A DNA stretch of 64,000 nt from an uncultured Fluviicola sp. (GCF_946478805.1 NZ_CAMLDC010000012.1:83942-147941); one strand, 5' to 3'. Positions 52,474 to 61,745 are shown, counted from the stretch's first letter. Numbers and translations: made by a program. Notes: generated by a model from the letters alone, not told the origin.

Positions 52474-54184
52474 TTCCGTTCGGCAACGTTATCGATCTTT
52501 CGCCCGGTTCAACCGCATTCTTCGGATTTTTGTACGCTATGGTTTTGAGGACATTGTCTCGTACCTGATTGAAACACGGAGATTTCCACTATTACGGAAA
52601 CTGATTCCGCGTGCTACCAGGCGAAATGCCCGAAAGTATACCAAGTACGAAAAAATGCGTCTTGTATGCGAGGAGCTTGGTCCAACATTTATCAAATTCG
52701 GACAGATTCTTAGTAACCGTTCGGATCTTCTTCCCGCTGAACTTATTATTCAGCTGGAAAAATTGCAGGATAGCGTGCCTCCTCAAGCAGGTATAATTTC
52801 ACGTCAGGTAATTGAGAGTGAATTAAAAAAACCACTTGAAGAATTATTCGCATGGTATGAAACCGAAGCATTTGCTTCGGCTTCTATGGCACAGGTGCAT
52901 AAAGCAACACTCAAAACAGGTGAAATTGTTGCCGTGAAAGTGCAGCGACCGGAAATCCGGGCAATCATTATCGAAGATATCCGGATTATGTATATGCTGG
53001 CCGGTATTCTCGAACGTAGAATTCCTTCCTTAAAAAGCTTTGATCCAAACGGGCTTGTTCAAAACTTCGAAGAAAGTATTTTAAAAGAACTGGATTTCAT
53101 ACGGGAATCAGTCAGTATACAACGGTTTTCCCGAAACATCACCGAGGATCCGCGAGATAACACCACTCATGTCCCAAAGGTTTACCGGGAATACACTACT
53201 GGAAAGGTCCTCACTATGGAGTTTATTTCCGGTGTTAAAGTTACTGACAAGAGGATCCTGGAATCGAACGGATATAACCGGAAGGAGATTGCAAAAAAAC
53301 TAGCATTGACTTATATCAAGCAAGTTTTCGAATATGGTTTTTTTCATGCCGATCCGCATCCGGGAAATATATTGGTTCTTCCGAACGGTCATATCTGCTT
53401 TCTTGATTTTGGGATGATGGGAAACATCCTTCCGAGGGATATTGAAATTCTGGGGAATCTTTTCCTCGCCGTAAAATCCAAGGATGTCAAGAAAATCATC
53501 AAAACCTTACTGCAAATGTCCGATGCAACTACGATTCGCGATATACGTTCGTTGGAATATGAACTCAATGAATTCGTTTGTAATTACAGCGTTGCAAGCA
53601 TTCACGAAAATGAAATGAGTACAGTGCTGTTACAGTTGAAAGATATCATCGTCCGATACGATCTGAAAGTACCTCCCCATTTTTTTCTGCTCATCCGGTC
53701 GATGGTGACTATCGAGGGCCTGATCCGCAATCTCGATCCTGATATTGATATGTTGGAAATTGCCCGACCTTATCTCCTTTCTGCCATTGCAAGAAAACTC
53801 AATCCATTCAAACTGGGGATGAAAGTTTTGAACGGACTTTACGAGATTGCAAATTACATGGAAGAATTTCCAAATGACCTGAAAAATGCCATCCGAAAGA
53901 TCAATACCGGAAAGATGAACGTCAACCTGAACCATCAGGGCGTGGATCCGCTTGTTCACACAATCAACCGAACAACCAAACAAATCGCCAGTGCCCTGAT
54001 AATAGTCGCACTGCTTGGTGGCTCAGCATTGTTCATCATCCATGAGATCCGTCCCTTTTGGTTCGGATATTCCTGTTTCGGGGTCATCGGAATTATTTTT
54101 TCCGTCATATTGGGCTATGGCATGGTGAGGAATATCTCCCATGGTGATCATGACGATCGGAACGTATGGAAAGAAGATCGGTAA
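52460..54184 (+). CDS. ABC1/UbiB (AarF) family atypical kinase
   Basis: This 574-aa protein has the KxGQ motif (IKFGQILSNRSDLLP, about 76-90) and the A-rich loop replacing the P-loop (ASASMAQVHKATLKTG). It also has VKVQRPEI, HADPHPGNILVL (catalytic region) and the DFGMMG metal site. Two C-terminal TM helices (about 515-535 and 540-562) complete the family layout. UbiB-type proteins aid lipid or quinone handling in membranes. The overlap with the phasin-like gene suggests both act on lipid surfaces (inference). Confidence 0.93.
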   Translation: MALFDSVRQRYRSFARFNRILRIFVRYGFEDIVSYLIETRRFPLLRKLIPRATRRNARKYTKYEKMRLVCEELGPTFIKFGQILSNRSDLLPAELIIQLEKLQDSVPPQAGIISRQVIESELKKPLEELFAWYETEAFASASMAQVHKATLKTGEIVAVKVQRPEIRAIIIEDIRIMYMLAGILERRIPSLKSFDPNGLVQNFEESILKELDFIRESVSIQRFSRNITEDPRDNTTHVPKVYREYTTGKVLTMEFISGVKVTDKRILESNGYNRKEIAKKLALTYIKQVFEYGFFHADPHPGNILVLPNGHICFLDFGMMGNILPRDIEILGNLFLAVKSKDVKKIIKTLLQMSDATTIRDIRSLEYELNEFVCNYSVASIHENEMSTVLLQLKDIIVRYDLKVPPHFFLLIRSMVTIEGLIRNLDPDIDMLEIARPYLLSAIARKLNPFKLGMKVLNGLYEIANYMEEFPNDLKNAIRKINTGKMNVNLNHQGVDPLVHTINRTTKQIASALIIVALLGGSALFIIHEIRPFWFGYSCFGVIGIIFSVILGYGMVRNISHGDHDDRNVWKEDR

Positions 54185-54292
54185 TTCGGAAACCTTTCTT
54201 GGTGCATCAGTGAATTTACAGCAACCCTTGTCGACTTATAAAAATCAATTTCGAATTTAAAGATAAATCCCATTTTGAATTAACTTCGATGC

Positions 54293-54712
54293 ATGGATAC
54301 AAGCATATTTACAAATAAAAACAGTGTTCCCGGAGATAGTGATTTATCCCTTGAACTGAAAGACACCTATGATTTATGGTGTGCTATTCGTAATCATGTT
54401 CACAAGATATATCCCGATGCAATTGATGAATGGCATTATTCCGGTGCCAAATACGGCTGGAGCTTTAGAATAAAAGATAAAAAGCGGGTAATTGTTTACC
54501 TGCTCCCAAGAGGAGGATTCTTCAAAACTGCGTTCTTATTCGGACAAAAAGCAACAGATGTTATCATTAACAGTAAACTGTCTCCCTTTATTATAGAGCA
54601 ATTGGAAGCAGCTAAAGTTTACGCTGAAGGACGCGGGATAAGGATTGATATTTTGGATGCTGCATTTGTAAATGACATGAAACAACTGGTGGAGATTAAA
54701 TTGGCCAATTAA
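54293..54712 (+). CDS. DUF3788 family protein
   Basis: This 139-aa protein has a DUF3788-like pattern: DEWHYSGAKYGWSFRIKDKK, IVYLLPRGGFFKTAFLFG and a GRGIRIDI segment. The function is unknown. It is probably monocistronic with its own leader. Confidence 0.78.
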   Translation: MDTSIFTNKNSVPGDSDLSLELKDTYDLWCAIRNHVHKIYPDAIDEWHYSGAKYGWSFRIKDKKRVIVYLLPRGGFFKTAFLFGQKATDVIINSKLSPFIIEQLEAAKVYAEGRGIRIDILDAAFVNDMKQLVEIKLAN

Positions 54713-54744
54713 TCCATTTTTTTTTTCATTCTTCAGATTCCCGT

Positions 54745-55686
54745 TCAGCGCTTTTTATTCTTAAAAGGCCACTTTTTTTTCATATTTATCAAACTACTGT
54801 TCAGATTATCCGATCCTGTTTCCAGGTTTTTCAGTATCTGCTCCAGACTTTGAGTTGCCGCCGTATCCGTGAGTAATACCCCAAGAACTCCATCTCCACG
54901 CTTCAGTTTTTTCGAAATTTCGTTGAAATTACCAGAGATTACTGCAATACTATCTGTAATGGAATGAATATTTACAACCGATCGGTCAATTTCGAAGCGA
55001 AGCATTGTATCTGTCAGCAGCAAACCAACGGATCCCTTCCCTGCCTTTACTTCTTTTAAGATGGTACGCAAATCCCCGGTCAGCACAGCCGCATTTTCTC
55101 CTGTATACTTGAAATGAGTAATAGCCACTTTAACATTGTCAGCTAATCCTTGATCCAGGAGCAAATTTAGTATGGATTGGCTGCTGTTAAGCTTTTTAGT
55201 GATCGATTGAAGATCTTCTGACACTGCATTTAAATTCTCATTCGTGTTGTTCAGTGTACGAAAGGAAGCATCTATTTCTACGGTTCTCAACGTGCGAAGC
55301 ATGTCACCATCTTGTATCGGTGATGCGTTACTCTTAGACGGATTGATATTCACGAGCTTATTTCCCATAACTCCGTCAGTCCCAATTATTGCTCTTGCAT
55401 CTTTTCGAATAAACCGACAGGCGTCAAGATCAATTGCCATAATTACCACGACTGAAGTATCACTGGTAATCTCGATTGATTCTACCGTACCTACATCTAT
55501 CCCGGTAAATCGCACACTATTCCCGCGTCTGAGGCCGTTCACATTATAAAAAGTTGCCTTTACCCGGATAGTTGAACCAAATAATCGTTGTTTACTTCCT
55601 ACATAATAGAGTGCAGCAATGATTCCCAGTGATCCCAGTAAAACGATCAGGCCCAAACGTATATTTCTGTTATGTTCTTTTTTCAT
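54745..55686 (-). CDS. MCE-domain protein (MlaD family)
   Basis: This 313-aa protein has an N-terminal TM anchor (about 9-27) and a single MCE domain (about 36-112, with VKATFYNVNGLRRGNSVRF and VRFTGIDVGTVESIEI). A long helical or coiled C-terminal part (about 140-310) carries a repeated GDGVLGVLLTDT / GKGSVGLLLTDT motif. MCE proteins bind and shuttle lipids across the periplasm. The gene overlaps the ATPase gene by 4 nt. Confidence 0.92.
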   Translation of the reverse strand: MKKEHNRNIRLGLIVLLGSLGIIAALYYVGSKQRLFGSTIRVKATFYNVNGLRRGNSVRFTGIDVGTVESIEITSDTSVVVIMAIDLDACRFIRKDARAIIGTDGVMGNKLVNINPSKSNASPIQDGDMLRTLRTVEIDASFRTLNNTNENLNAVSEDLQSITKKLNSSQSILNLLLDQGLADNVKVAITHFKYTGENAAVLTGDLRTILKEVKAGKGSVGLLLTDTMLRFEIDRSVVNIHSITDSIAVISGNFNEISKKLKRGDGVLGVLLTDTAATQSLEQILKNLETGSDNLNSSLINMKKKWPFKNKKR

Positions 55687-56453
55687 GGTTCAAAAAATTG
55701 TCGGATGTTTTCATCACGGATTTGTTCGAGTTCTTCATAGGTTCCTGTAGCATAGCAACGCCCTTCTATAAGCATCACAATTTTTTCAGCCACGGTCTTG
55801 ACACAATGCATGTCATGTGAAATAATAATAGAAGTGGTCTGATATTTCTTTCCAAGTGTTACGATCAGATCACTGATTTCTTTGGCAGTAATCGGATCAA
55901 GTCCGGTTGTCGGTTCATCGTATAGAATGATCTCGGGCTTTAGAATAATGGTTCTTGCCAATGCAATCCTTTTACGCATTCCACCGGAAAGCTCGGAAGG
56001 CATCATATCAGCAGTATGCAGAAGGCTTACATTCGTCAATGCCTCTTCCACAAGTTGGTCCACTTTTTCTTCTGTCATTTTTTTGCGATGCCTGCGCAAG
56101 GGAAACTCCAGGTTCTCCCTTACGGTCATCGAATCATAAAGTGCATTGCTCTGAAAAAGAAATCCTACCCTGGAACGTATTTCATCCAGCTTCGTGGAAC
56201 GGATAGCTACCATATCCTGTTGAAAGACCTCGATGATTCCTGCATCAGGTTTGATCAACCCGATAATACACTTTATAAGAACAGACTTCCCCGAACCAGA
56301 TCTTCCAAGTATAACTACGTTTTCACCTTTATTGAGTGTAAGGGTGAAATTGCGTAACACATGATTATCCCCGAACGATTTGGATACGTTTTCCAAACGG
56401 ATAACCGCACCCGGAATGGAACCAACTGGAATATCTGCTTTCGAATTGTTCAT
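55683..56453 (-). CDS. MCE/Mla-type ABC transporter ATPase (MlaF family)
   Basis: This 256-aa protein has Walker A GRSGSGKS (50-57), signature LSGGMRKRIALAR and Walker B ILYDEPTTGLDP, all intact, with the MlaF-like ending. It energises lipid transport by the permease and MCE protein encoded beside it. It overlaps both neighbours by 4 nt (ATGA), so the three are translationally coupled. Confidence 0.94.
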   Translation of the reverse strand: MNNSKADIPVGSIPGAVIRLENVSKSFGDNHVLRNFTLTLNKGENVVILGRSGSGKSVLIKCIIGLIKPDAGIIEVFQQDMVAIRSTKLDEIRSRVGFLFQSNALYDSMTVRENLEFPLRRHRKKMTEEKVDQLVEEALTNVSLLHTADMMPSELSGGMRKRIALARTIILKPEIILYDEPTTGLDPITAKEISDLIVTLGKKYQTTSIIISHDMHCVKTVAEKIVMLIEGRCYATGTYEELEQIRDENIRQFFEP

Positions 56454-57214
56454 GTCAACTGGAACAAATCAGTAATCTGAACAGCGATCAGGTCAAGTAT
56501 GAATACGAGAAGTGACGATAGCACTACTGCAACATTGGCCGACCTTCCCACACCTTCTGTACCGCGACTGGTTGTGTAACCTTTATAGCAGCTGACGATA
56601 CCGATGGCAAAACCGAAGAAGTATGTTTTGATGATTGACGGAACAATATCTCCGAATGCAAGCGCGTCGAATACCTGTGTCCAATATAGATTCCAGCTTA
56701 TGAATCCGCGAAGGTTTACTCCAAGATACCCACCGTAAAGTGCAACTGCATCTGCGAATATAACAAGCAACGGAACCATAAGTGTCACCGCAAAAACACG
56801 GGTAACCACCAGGAATTTAAAGGGATTTGTACCAGATACATCCATCGCATCGATTTGCTCGGTCACTTTCATTGAACCAAGCTCCGCCCCTATTCCCGAA
56901 CCAATCTTTCCAGCACAGATCAGTGCTGTGATTACAGGAACAATTTCGCGAACAAGGGAAACGGAAATCATTCCCGGCAACCACGCTTCCGCTCCGAATT
57001 GAATAAGTGTTGGACGCGTCTGGATAGTAATCACCAATCCAATTATAAATCCGGTGGTCATAACCAGTCCCAACGATTTGTAGCCCAGAAAAAAACATTG
57101 ACGAAGCATTTCAGCAAATTCATGTCCCTTGCGGAAAAGCTCCACAAAGAAGCGACCTGTGAAACGGCTTATCTCACCCGTTTCATTCAAAATCCGCTGT
57201 AACTGGTTCTCCAT
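56450..57214 (-). CDS. MCE/Mla-type permease (MlaE family)
   Basis: This 254-aa membrane protein has the MlaE hallmark GAEWLPG-like exterior loop (FGAEAWLPGMISVSLVREIV), the AGKIGSGIGAELGSMKVTEQ segment (about 99-118), IDAMDVSGTNPFKFLV, and a final hydrophobic stretch. It is the inner-membrane part of the lipid transporter. It is the first of the three coupled genes and starts 8 nt after the small upstream gene. Confidence 0.93.
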   Translation of the reverse strand: MENQLQRILNETGEISRFTGRFFVELFRKGHEFAEMLRQCFFLGYKSLGLVMTTGFIIGLVITIQTRPTLIQFGAEAWLPGMISVSLVREIVPVITALICAGKIGSGIGAELGSMKVTEQIDAMDVSGTNPFKFLVVTRVFAVTLMVPLLVIFADAVALYGGYLGVNLRGFISWNLYWTQVFDALAFGDIVPSIIKTYFFGFAIGIVSCYKGYTTSRGTEGVGRSANVAVVLSSLLVFILDLIAVQITDLFQLT

Positions 57215-57222
57215 TTCCCGAT

Positions 57223-57594
57223 CTATGTGTTAGGGTCATTCAACCGGCTGAAAGTTTCCAGTGGAATCTTTCCCGAATTAGCTACCTGCCAGGAAGAATC
57301 CTGTAATATATAAAGTTCAGCTTTCAGTCCGAAAGTTTCTCTTAAATAGTCTTTCAGTTCAGTTGTCGTCATACGCGGCTCTATGATAAGAATCCCATTA
57401 TTGTCAATTGTCCTGCAATCACTTATTGTAAGCCGGCCATTACGAACGATTTTGTCGGAATGTGATCCGTCCGTCGTGTTTGGTTTCCCATAGAATTCAA
57501 GTTTCATGTTTGGAAATTGAGTACCGAAAAGTTCTTGGATGGTATGAATTTTACGACGATTGTTGATTTCGATATGAATGGCTTCCATAAGCAT
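57223..57594 (-). CDS. Conserved small protein upstream of the Mla-type operon
   Basis: I do not recognise this 123-aa protein by family. It has a mixed alpha/beta pattern: an N-terminal IHIEINNRRKIHTIQELF, a central GRLTISDCRTIDNNGILIIE and a C-terminal RETFGLKAELYILQDSSWQ. The start may be ATG 57594 or ATG 57588. It is 8 nt upstream of the permease gene and probably the first gene of that operon, so it may be an accessory or regulatory protein for lipid transport (inference). Confidence 0.65.
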   Translation of the reverse strand: MLMEAIHIEINNRRKIHTIQELFGTQFPNMKLEFYGKPNTTDGSHSDKIVRNGRLTISDCRTIDNNGILIIEPRMTTTELKDYLRETFGLKAELYILQDSSWQVANSGKIPLETFSRLNDPNT

Positions 57595-57774
57595 GGGAAT
57601 TAAATACTTTCACTTTGAAACAAAAGTATCGGATTGATTCCCCCTTACTTATGAGGCTTGTCAACCGTGGGATTGATCCTAATCATCCCTATTTGAAAAT
57701 GTATTCATTCGCAAATTGATATGAATCAACAACCAATTGACACACATCATTTCCATACCAGACTGATTTCCTTC

Positions 57775-57795
57775 ACTTTGTATTATCATTTAAAA
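57775..57795 (+). promoter_or_regulatory. Shared upstream box of BON gene 3
   Basis: CTTTGTATTATCATTTAAAA is located 10-29 nt before the ATG of BON gene 3. It matches the boxes upstream of the other two BON genes in position and core bases (CTTTGTATT, TTAAAA). Confidence 0.5.
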
Positions 57796-57804
57796 CAAGT
57801 CACT

Positions 57805-58476
57805 ATGAAAACAGATTCACAAGTACAAAAAGACGTAATGGAAGAATTGAAATGGCAACCTTCCATCAATTCCTCGGAGATTGGAGTCTCTGTAAAGGAG
57901 GGTATTGTAACACTATCAGGGACAGTAGATCAGTATATTGAAAAAAGAGATGCTGAAAAAGCAGCATTACGGGTAGAAGGAGTAAAAGGTGTAGCGGAAG
58001 ACATTGAAGTTAAATTATCGTTCGGCAACAAAAAAAACGATGCCGACATAGCCAAAGCTGCAATTAATGCATTGCACTGGGATTCAATGGTTCCGGATAA
58101 TGCGATAAAAGTGAAAGTTGAGAATGGTTGGATCACGGCTGAAGGTAAAGTCGACTGGCTTTATCAAAAATCAGCCGTGCGCGATGCCATTTCGAATCTC
58201 ACCGGTGTGAAAGGCGTAATCAATCTTATCACTATCAATCCTTCTGCGAATCCGGTTGACATTAAAAAGAAAATTGTGGCAGCCTTTGACCGAAACGCTT
58301 CTATCGATGCAAATAACATCCAGGTTCTGAACGAAGGTGACCGGGTTGTACTGAAAGGAACCGTACGCTCGTATGCCGAGCGCCTGGATGCACAACATGC
58401 CGCATGGAATGCACCTGGGGTTGCACATGTAGACAATCAACTGGAGGTGAAAATCCCCTCATATAGCGCTGTATAA
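57805..58476 (+). CDS. Triple BON-domain protein 3
   Basis: This 223-aa protein has three BON repeats (VKEGIVTLSGTVDQYIEKRD, VENGWITAEGKVDW and NEGDRVVLKGTVRSYAERLD mark them). It is very similar to BON protein 2, with AAFDRNASIDANNI and WNAPGVAHVDNQLEV. ATG 57805 is chosen by alignment with the paralogues and the shared upstream box; the longer frame from 57721 is rejected. A terminator follows. Confidence 0.88.
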   Translation: MKTDSQVQKDVMEELKWQPSINSSEIGVSVKEGIVTLSGTVDQYIEKRDAEKAALRVEGVKGVAEDIEVKLSFGNKKNDADIAKAAINALHWDSMVPDNAIKVKVENGWITAEGKVDWLYQKSAVRDAISNLTGVKGVINLITINPSANPVDIKKKIVAAFDRNASIDANNIQVLNEGDRVVLKGTVRSYAERLDAQHAAWNAPGVAHVDNQLEVKIPSYSAV

Positions 58477-58498
58477 TTTAAATACCAATACCAGTCCG

Positions 58499-58530
58499 AA
58501 GGGTTTGCAGGAATTCTGTAAACCCTTTTT
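58499..58530 (+). terminator. Rho-independent terminator
   Basis: AAGGGTTTGCAG pairs with CTGTAAACCCTT (one G-U) around a short loop, followed by TTTTT. It ends BON gene 3. Confidence 0.85.
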
Positions 58531-58622
58531 CCTGTATATTCTTCAACTTCTTTTCAATGTATACAAATTAAAAAAGAGTGAACGCTTTCATATTGACTCT
58601 TCACTTTTATTTGAAATCCTGT

Positions 58623-61004
58623 TTAAATCACACTGATTTTTAATCTCTTTAAGTTCTGTTTTTCCGTTTTGATATCCATGAAATATATTCCCGGATTTAA
58701 TCCGGGTAAAACAATTGACCCCGGTAAAGCGGATACATCGATTTTAAGAACAATCGAACCTGCCGGATTGTAAATCAAAATCGTTATGTCTTCACCTAAT
58801 TCTTCTCCCGAAATTAGTTTCAGGGTGCCATTTCCGGCAACCGGATTCGGGTATACCGAAACAAACTCGTTCGTATTTTCTCCCAAACCTAAATTATTAT
58901 AATTGTAAATGACCGATGTTCCTGAACAACCGGAAGCATTTGTAACAGTAACAGTATATTGCCCGTTTCCATTAGTCGGAGCTAAATTCTGAGAATTTGC
59001 ACCGGGAATGGGAGTTCCGTTAAAATTCCATTGATACGTTGAAAATGGGGTTGTTGTCAGATAGCCAGCGGAATGATTAACTGCCGGGGTCGGTAGAGCA
59101 AATACAGTAACCACTTGCTGAAAGCTCACCGAACATCCGGCTACTGCATTTTGAACCGTTACTACATACGTTCCTGCAGTTGTTACGGTTATTGAAGAAT
59201 CCAATTCGCCATTCGACCATACGAATCCTGTTCCTCCGGTCACATTCAGTGTTACGGATCCTCCCGGACAAAAACTGGTCGGTCCAGTTGCACTTAAAGC
59301 CGCAGGAGAAAAGCAATACGTATCGTTTCCGGAGCATCCTCCGCTATTGGTAACAATCACCGAGTATATTCCATATCCTTCCATGGGAACATGTGTACTT
59401 CCGGTTGCCCCGGAAATAGATGTTCCGTTAAATGACCATTGATAGCTTGCAAAACTTCCGGCATTCAAACTTCCTCCGGAGAACACAATCGTTGGAATCG
59501 GATTGGAACTTGTTGTAACGACTGCTTGCAAATTTCCTCTGCAGCCAGAATTATCTTCAAAAACTATGGAGTATGTTCCAGCCGTGGAAACGTTAATTGA
59601 AGATGTTGTAGCACCTGTTGACCACAAATAGGCAACTCCACCCGTGACTGATAAATTAAGTGGTATACCTCCGCAAATAGTGTAAGGTGCCGCGGGCGAT
59701 AATGTCAGTACTGAACTGCAGAAATTTGTTTCATATGCTCCCAGATCCACCGTTGTATTTTGAACACGTGCAATTCCATCCAGATCGGTAGTACCCACAA
59801 CACTTGCATTCAATCCGGCATCAATTGCCGGTGAGAGTGCGTTTAAATGATAATCATATCCCGTTGTATCAAAAGGAGCTGAAGTAAACGCGCCCGGCAG
59901 GACAAAATGCGGATTCGACGAGCTGATATTCGTTCCGGTGGCCTGGTTCGTTCCTGTCTGCATAATACAATTACTCATATTGACACCCGAATTCGAAACC
60001 TGTGCCAAGGAATTGTTCCCGTAAATGATTGAATTAATAATGGAACTGGAATTATTCAAATTAATCGCAGCACTTATAGTACTTGTAGCATTTCCATCAA
60101 AATTATGTGCAACGGTACAATTTACAATGCGATGCAACGATGAACCGATGGATGCAACACCAACTGTTATATAGCTTGCTGCATAATTCCCCACAATTAA
60201 ACTGTTGGAGACATTCATAGTTCCATTGGCACCTGAATAAATTGCACTGCCTACTGAAGCATTATTTCCCGCCATTACACAATTCGAAAAACTGCTGATA
60301 TAACCATTTATATAAATCGCTCCTCCAATTGAACCCTGATTTGATTTGAAATAACAATCGGACGCATTGGTTGTCGCTGTCAGATAAAGTGCTCCACCTT
60401 TGTCATCTGCAACATTTCCATCAAAAATACATTTCTTCAACGTCAGGATTCCTGAATTCAGATGGTAGATTGCTCCACCATCCTCTGCATAATTACCTGC
60501 TAATCTGCAATTTTCGACAATCGGGCTTGAATCCAATGAGTAGATACCCCCACCATAATTAAGATCTGAATATCCTGCGGTGATCGTGACCCCGTCTAAT
60601 CTTGTTTGACTTCCTACGCTTACAAAAGAAACCACGTGATAGCTATTATCTGTAGCTGCTCCCGTAGCAATTCCGCCACTTAAGACCGTCACATTTGTTG
60701 TAATATTCCGTTCACTCAGCAGGGTTTCCGTACCATTAAACCCACCATAAACTTTGGTTCCGTTTTTAATTACAAAAGAGATTGTTCTTGTACTGGTTGT
60801 CGTTGGTTTATATGTCCCCGTAGCAATCCAGATCTCATCTCCGAAGGTGGATGCTCCAATTGCATTTTGCAGATCAGTATATGCATTCGTCCAGGAAGTC
60901 CCGTTATTCGAACCTGTTGCATTGAGATTCACGTACCACGTTGCGGCATTGGATTTAAAAAGCAGGATTCCGCTAAAGATGAGAAGAAGTAGGATTTTAT
61001 TCAT
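58623..61004 (-). CDS. Secreted T9SS protein with beta-helix and Ig/PKD-like repeats
   Basis: This 793-aa protein has a signal peptide (1-20, KSNAAT). A right-handed beta-helix (about 25-410) starts WYVNLNATGSNNGTSW and WIATGTYKP and contains short parallel repeats such as GGAIYHLNSGILTLKKC. A linker DLDGIARVQNTTVDLGAYE closes it. Three Ig/PKD-like repeats follow (about 430-700; marked by YxxWSTGA/VWSNGE and YQWSFNGT/YQWNFNGT). The C-terminal T9SS sorting domain (about 715-793) begins VSVYPNPVAG. It is an exported adhesin- or glycan-binding-type surface protein; the ligand is unknown. Confidence 0.87.
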   Translation of the reverse strand: MNKILLLLIFSGILLFKSNAATWYVNLNATGSNNGTSWTNAYTDLQNAIGASTFGDEIWIATGTYKPTTTSTRTISFVIKNGTKVYGGFNGTETLLSERNITTNVTVLSGGIATGAATDNSYHVVSFVSVGSQTRLDGVTITAGYSDLNYGGGIYSLDSSPIVENCRLAGNYAEDGGAIYHLNSGILTLKKCIFDGNVADDKGGALYLTATTNASDCYFKSNQGSIGGAIYINGYISSFSNCVMAGNNASVGSAIYSGANGTMNVSNSLIVGNYAASYITVGVASIGSSLHRIVNCTVAHNFDGNATSTISAAINLNNSSSIINSIIYGNNSLAQVSNSGVNMSNCIMQTGTNQATGTNISSSNPHFVLPGAFTSAPFDTTGYDYHLNALSPAIDAGLNASVVGTTDLDGIARVQNTTVDLGAYETNFCSSVLTLSPAAPYTICGGIPLNLSVTGGVAYLWSTGATTSSINVSTAGTYSIVFEDNSGCRGNLQAVVTTSSNPIPTIVFSGGSLNAGSFASYQWSFNGTSISGATGSTHVPMEGYGIYSVIVTNSGGCSGNDTYCFSPAALSATGPTSFCPGGSVTLNVTGGTGFVWSNGELDSSITVTTAGTYVVTVQNAVAGCSVSFQQVVTVFALPTPAVNHSAGYLTTTPFSTYQWNFNGTPIPGANSQNLAPTNGNGQYTVTVTNASGCSGTSVIYNYNNLGLGENTNEFVSVYPNPVAGNGTLKLISGEELGEDITILIYNPAGSIVLKIDVSALPGSIVLPGLNPGIYFMDIKTEKQNLKRLKISVI

Positions 61005-61220
61005 TTTTAATGGTTTGATTGATTATTGGCAGTAAAGATAATCATTCTACAAATGAAGCAGCTAACCTTTCAATTAAATATCAGGCAATTAAACGGAAAA
61101 CATATAAAAGTTTTATATCATTTGACTGGCAAAATTTCATGAAAATGAGAAATTTTGTCACTCATCCTGAAAAAATATCAGCTTCAAACGGAATGGCATT
61201 TTGTTTGCGGCACTGTCAAG

Positions 61221-61235
61221 ACAGGCGATGCCTGT
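61221..61235 (+). promoter_or_regulatory. Short perfect palindrome upstream of Hsp20 gene 2
   Basis: ACAGGC-GAT-GCCTGT lies about 38 nt before the Hsp20 start, close to a TTTAATATTTG promoter-like stretch. It may be an operator for heat-shock control. Confidence 0.35.
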
Positions 61236-61272
61236 ATGTTCTTTAATATTTGTTTAATTAAAAAGTAAGGTT

Positions 61273-61722
61273 ATGAATCCAGCAAAAAGGAATGGGAATC
61301 GATTCCCTTTATTTTCCCCGATGTTCGACGATTTTTTTGGCCGCGAATTTTTTAACTGGGGAAACAACAATTATTCATCAACAAGTACTACCATGCCATC
61401 GGTAAACATCCGCGAGACAGGCGACAATTATGAAGTCGAGGTTGCAGCGCCCGGTATGGACAAAAAGGATTTCAAGATCACTCTTGATGGCAACCTGCTG
61501 ACGATTTCTTCTTTCAAGCAACAAAGCAGTGAAGAGACGAAAGACCGTTATACGCGCAGGGAATTCAGTTATCAATCCTTCCAACGAAGTTTTGAGCTTC
61601 CAAAGGACGTAGTCGATCAGGATAACATAAATGCCCGTTATGAAAACGGACTTTTGTATCTGACCATTCCAAAAAAAGAGGAAGCGAAAAAACAAGCGCC
61701 CAAGATGATAGAAATATCATGA
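61273..61722 (+). CDS. Hsp20/alpha-crystallin small heat-shock protein 2
   Basis: This 149-aa protein has an alpha-crystallin domain at about 40-138 (PSVNIRETGDNYEVEVAAPG, QRSFELPKDVVDQDNINA, ARYENGLLYLTIPK) and a lysine-rich tail ending IEIS, as in Hsp20 protein 1. The N-terminal arm (PMFDDFFGREFFNWG) differs. It holds unfolding proteins in solution. The gene is followed by a terminator. Confidence 0.94.
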   Translation: MNPAKRNGNRFPLFSPMFDDFFGREFFNWGNNNYSSTSTTMPSVNIRETGDNYEVEVAAPGMDKKDFKITLDGNLLTISSFKQQSSEETKDRYTRREFSYQSFQRSFELPKDVVDQDNINARYENGLLYLTIPKKEEAKKQAPKMIEIS

Positions 61723-61745
61723 TCAATCGCCAGGTATTCTCAGAA

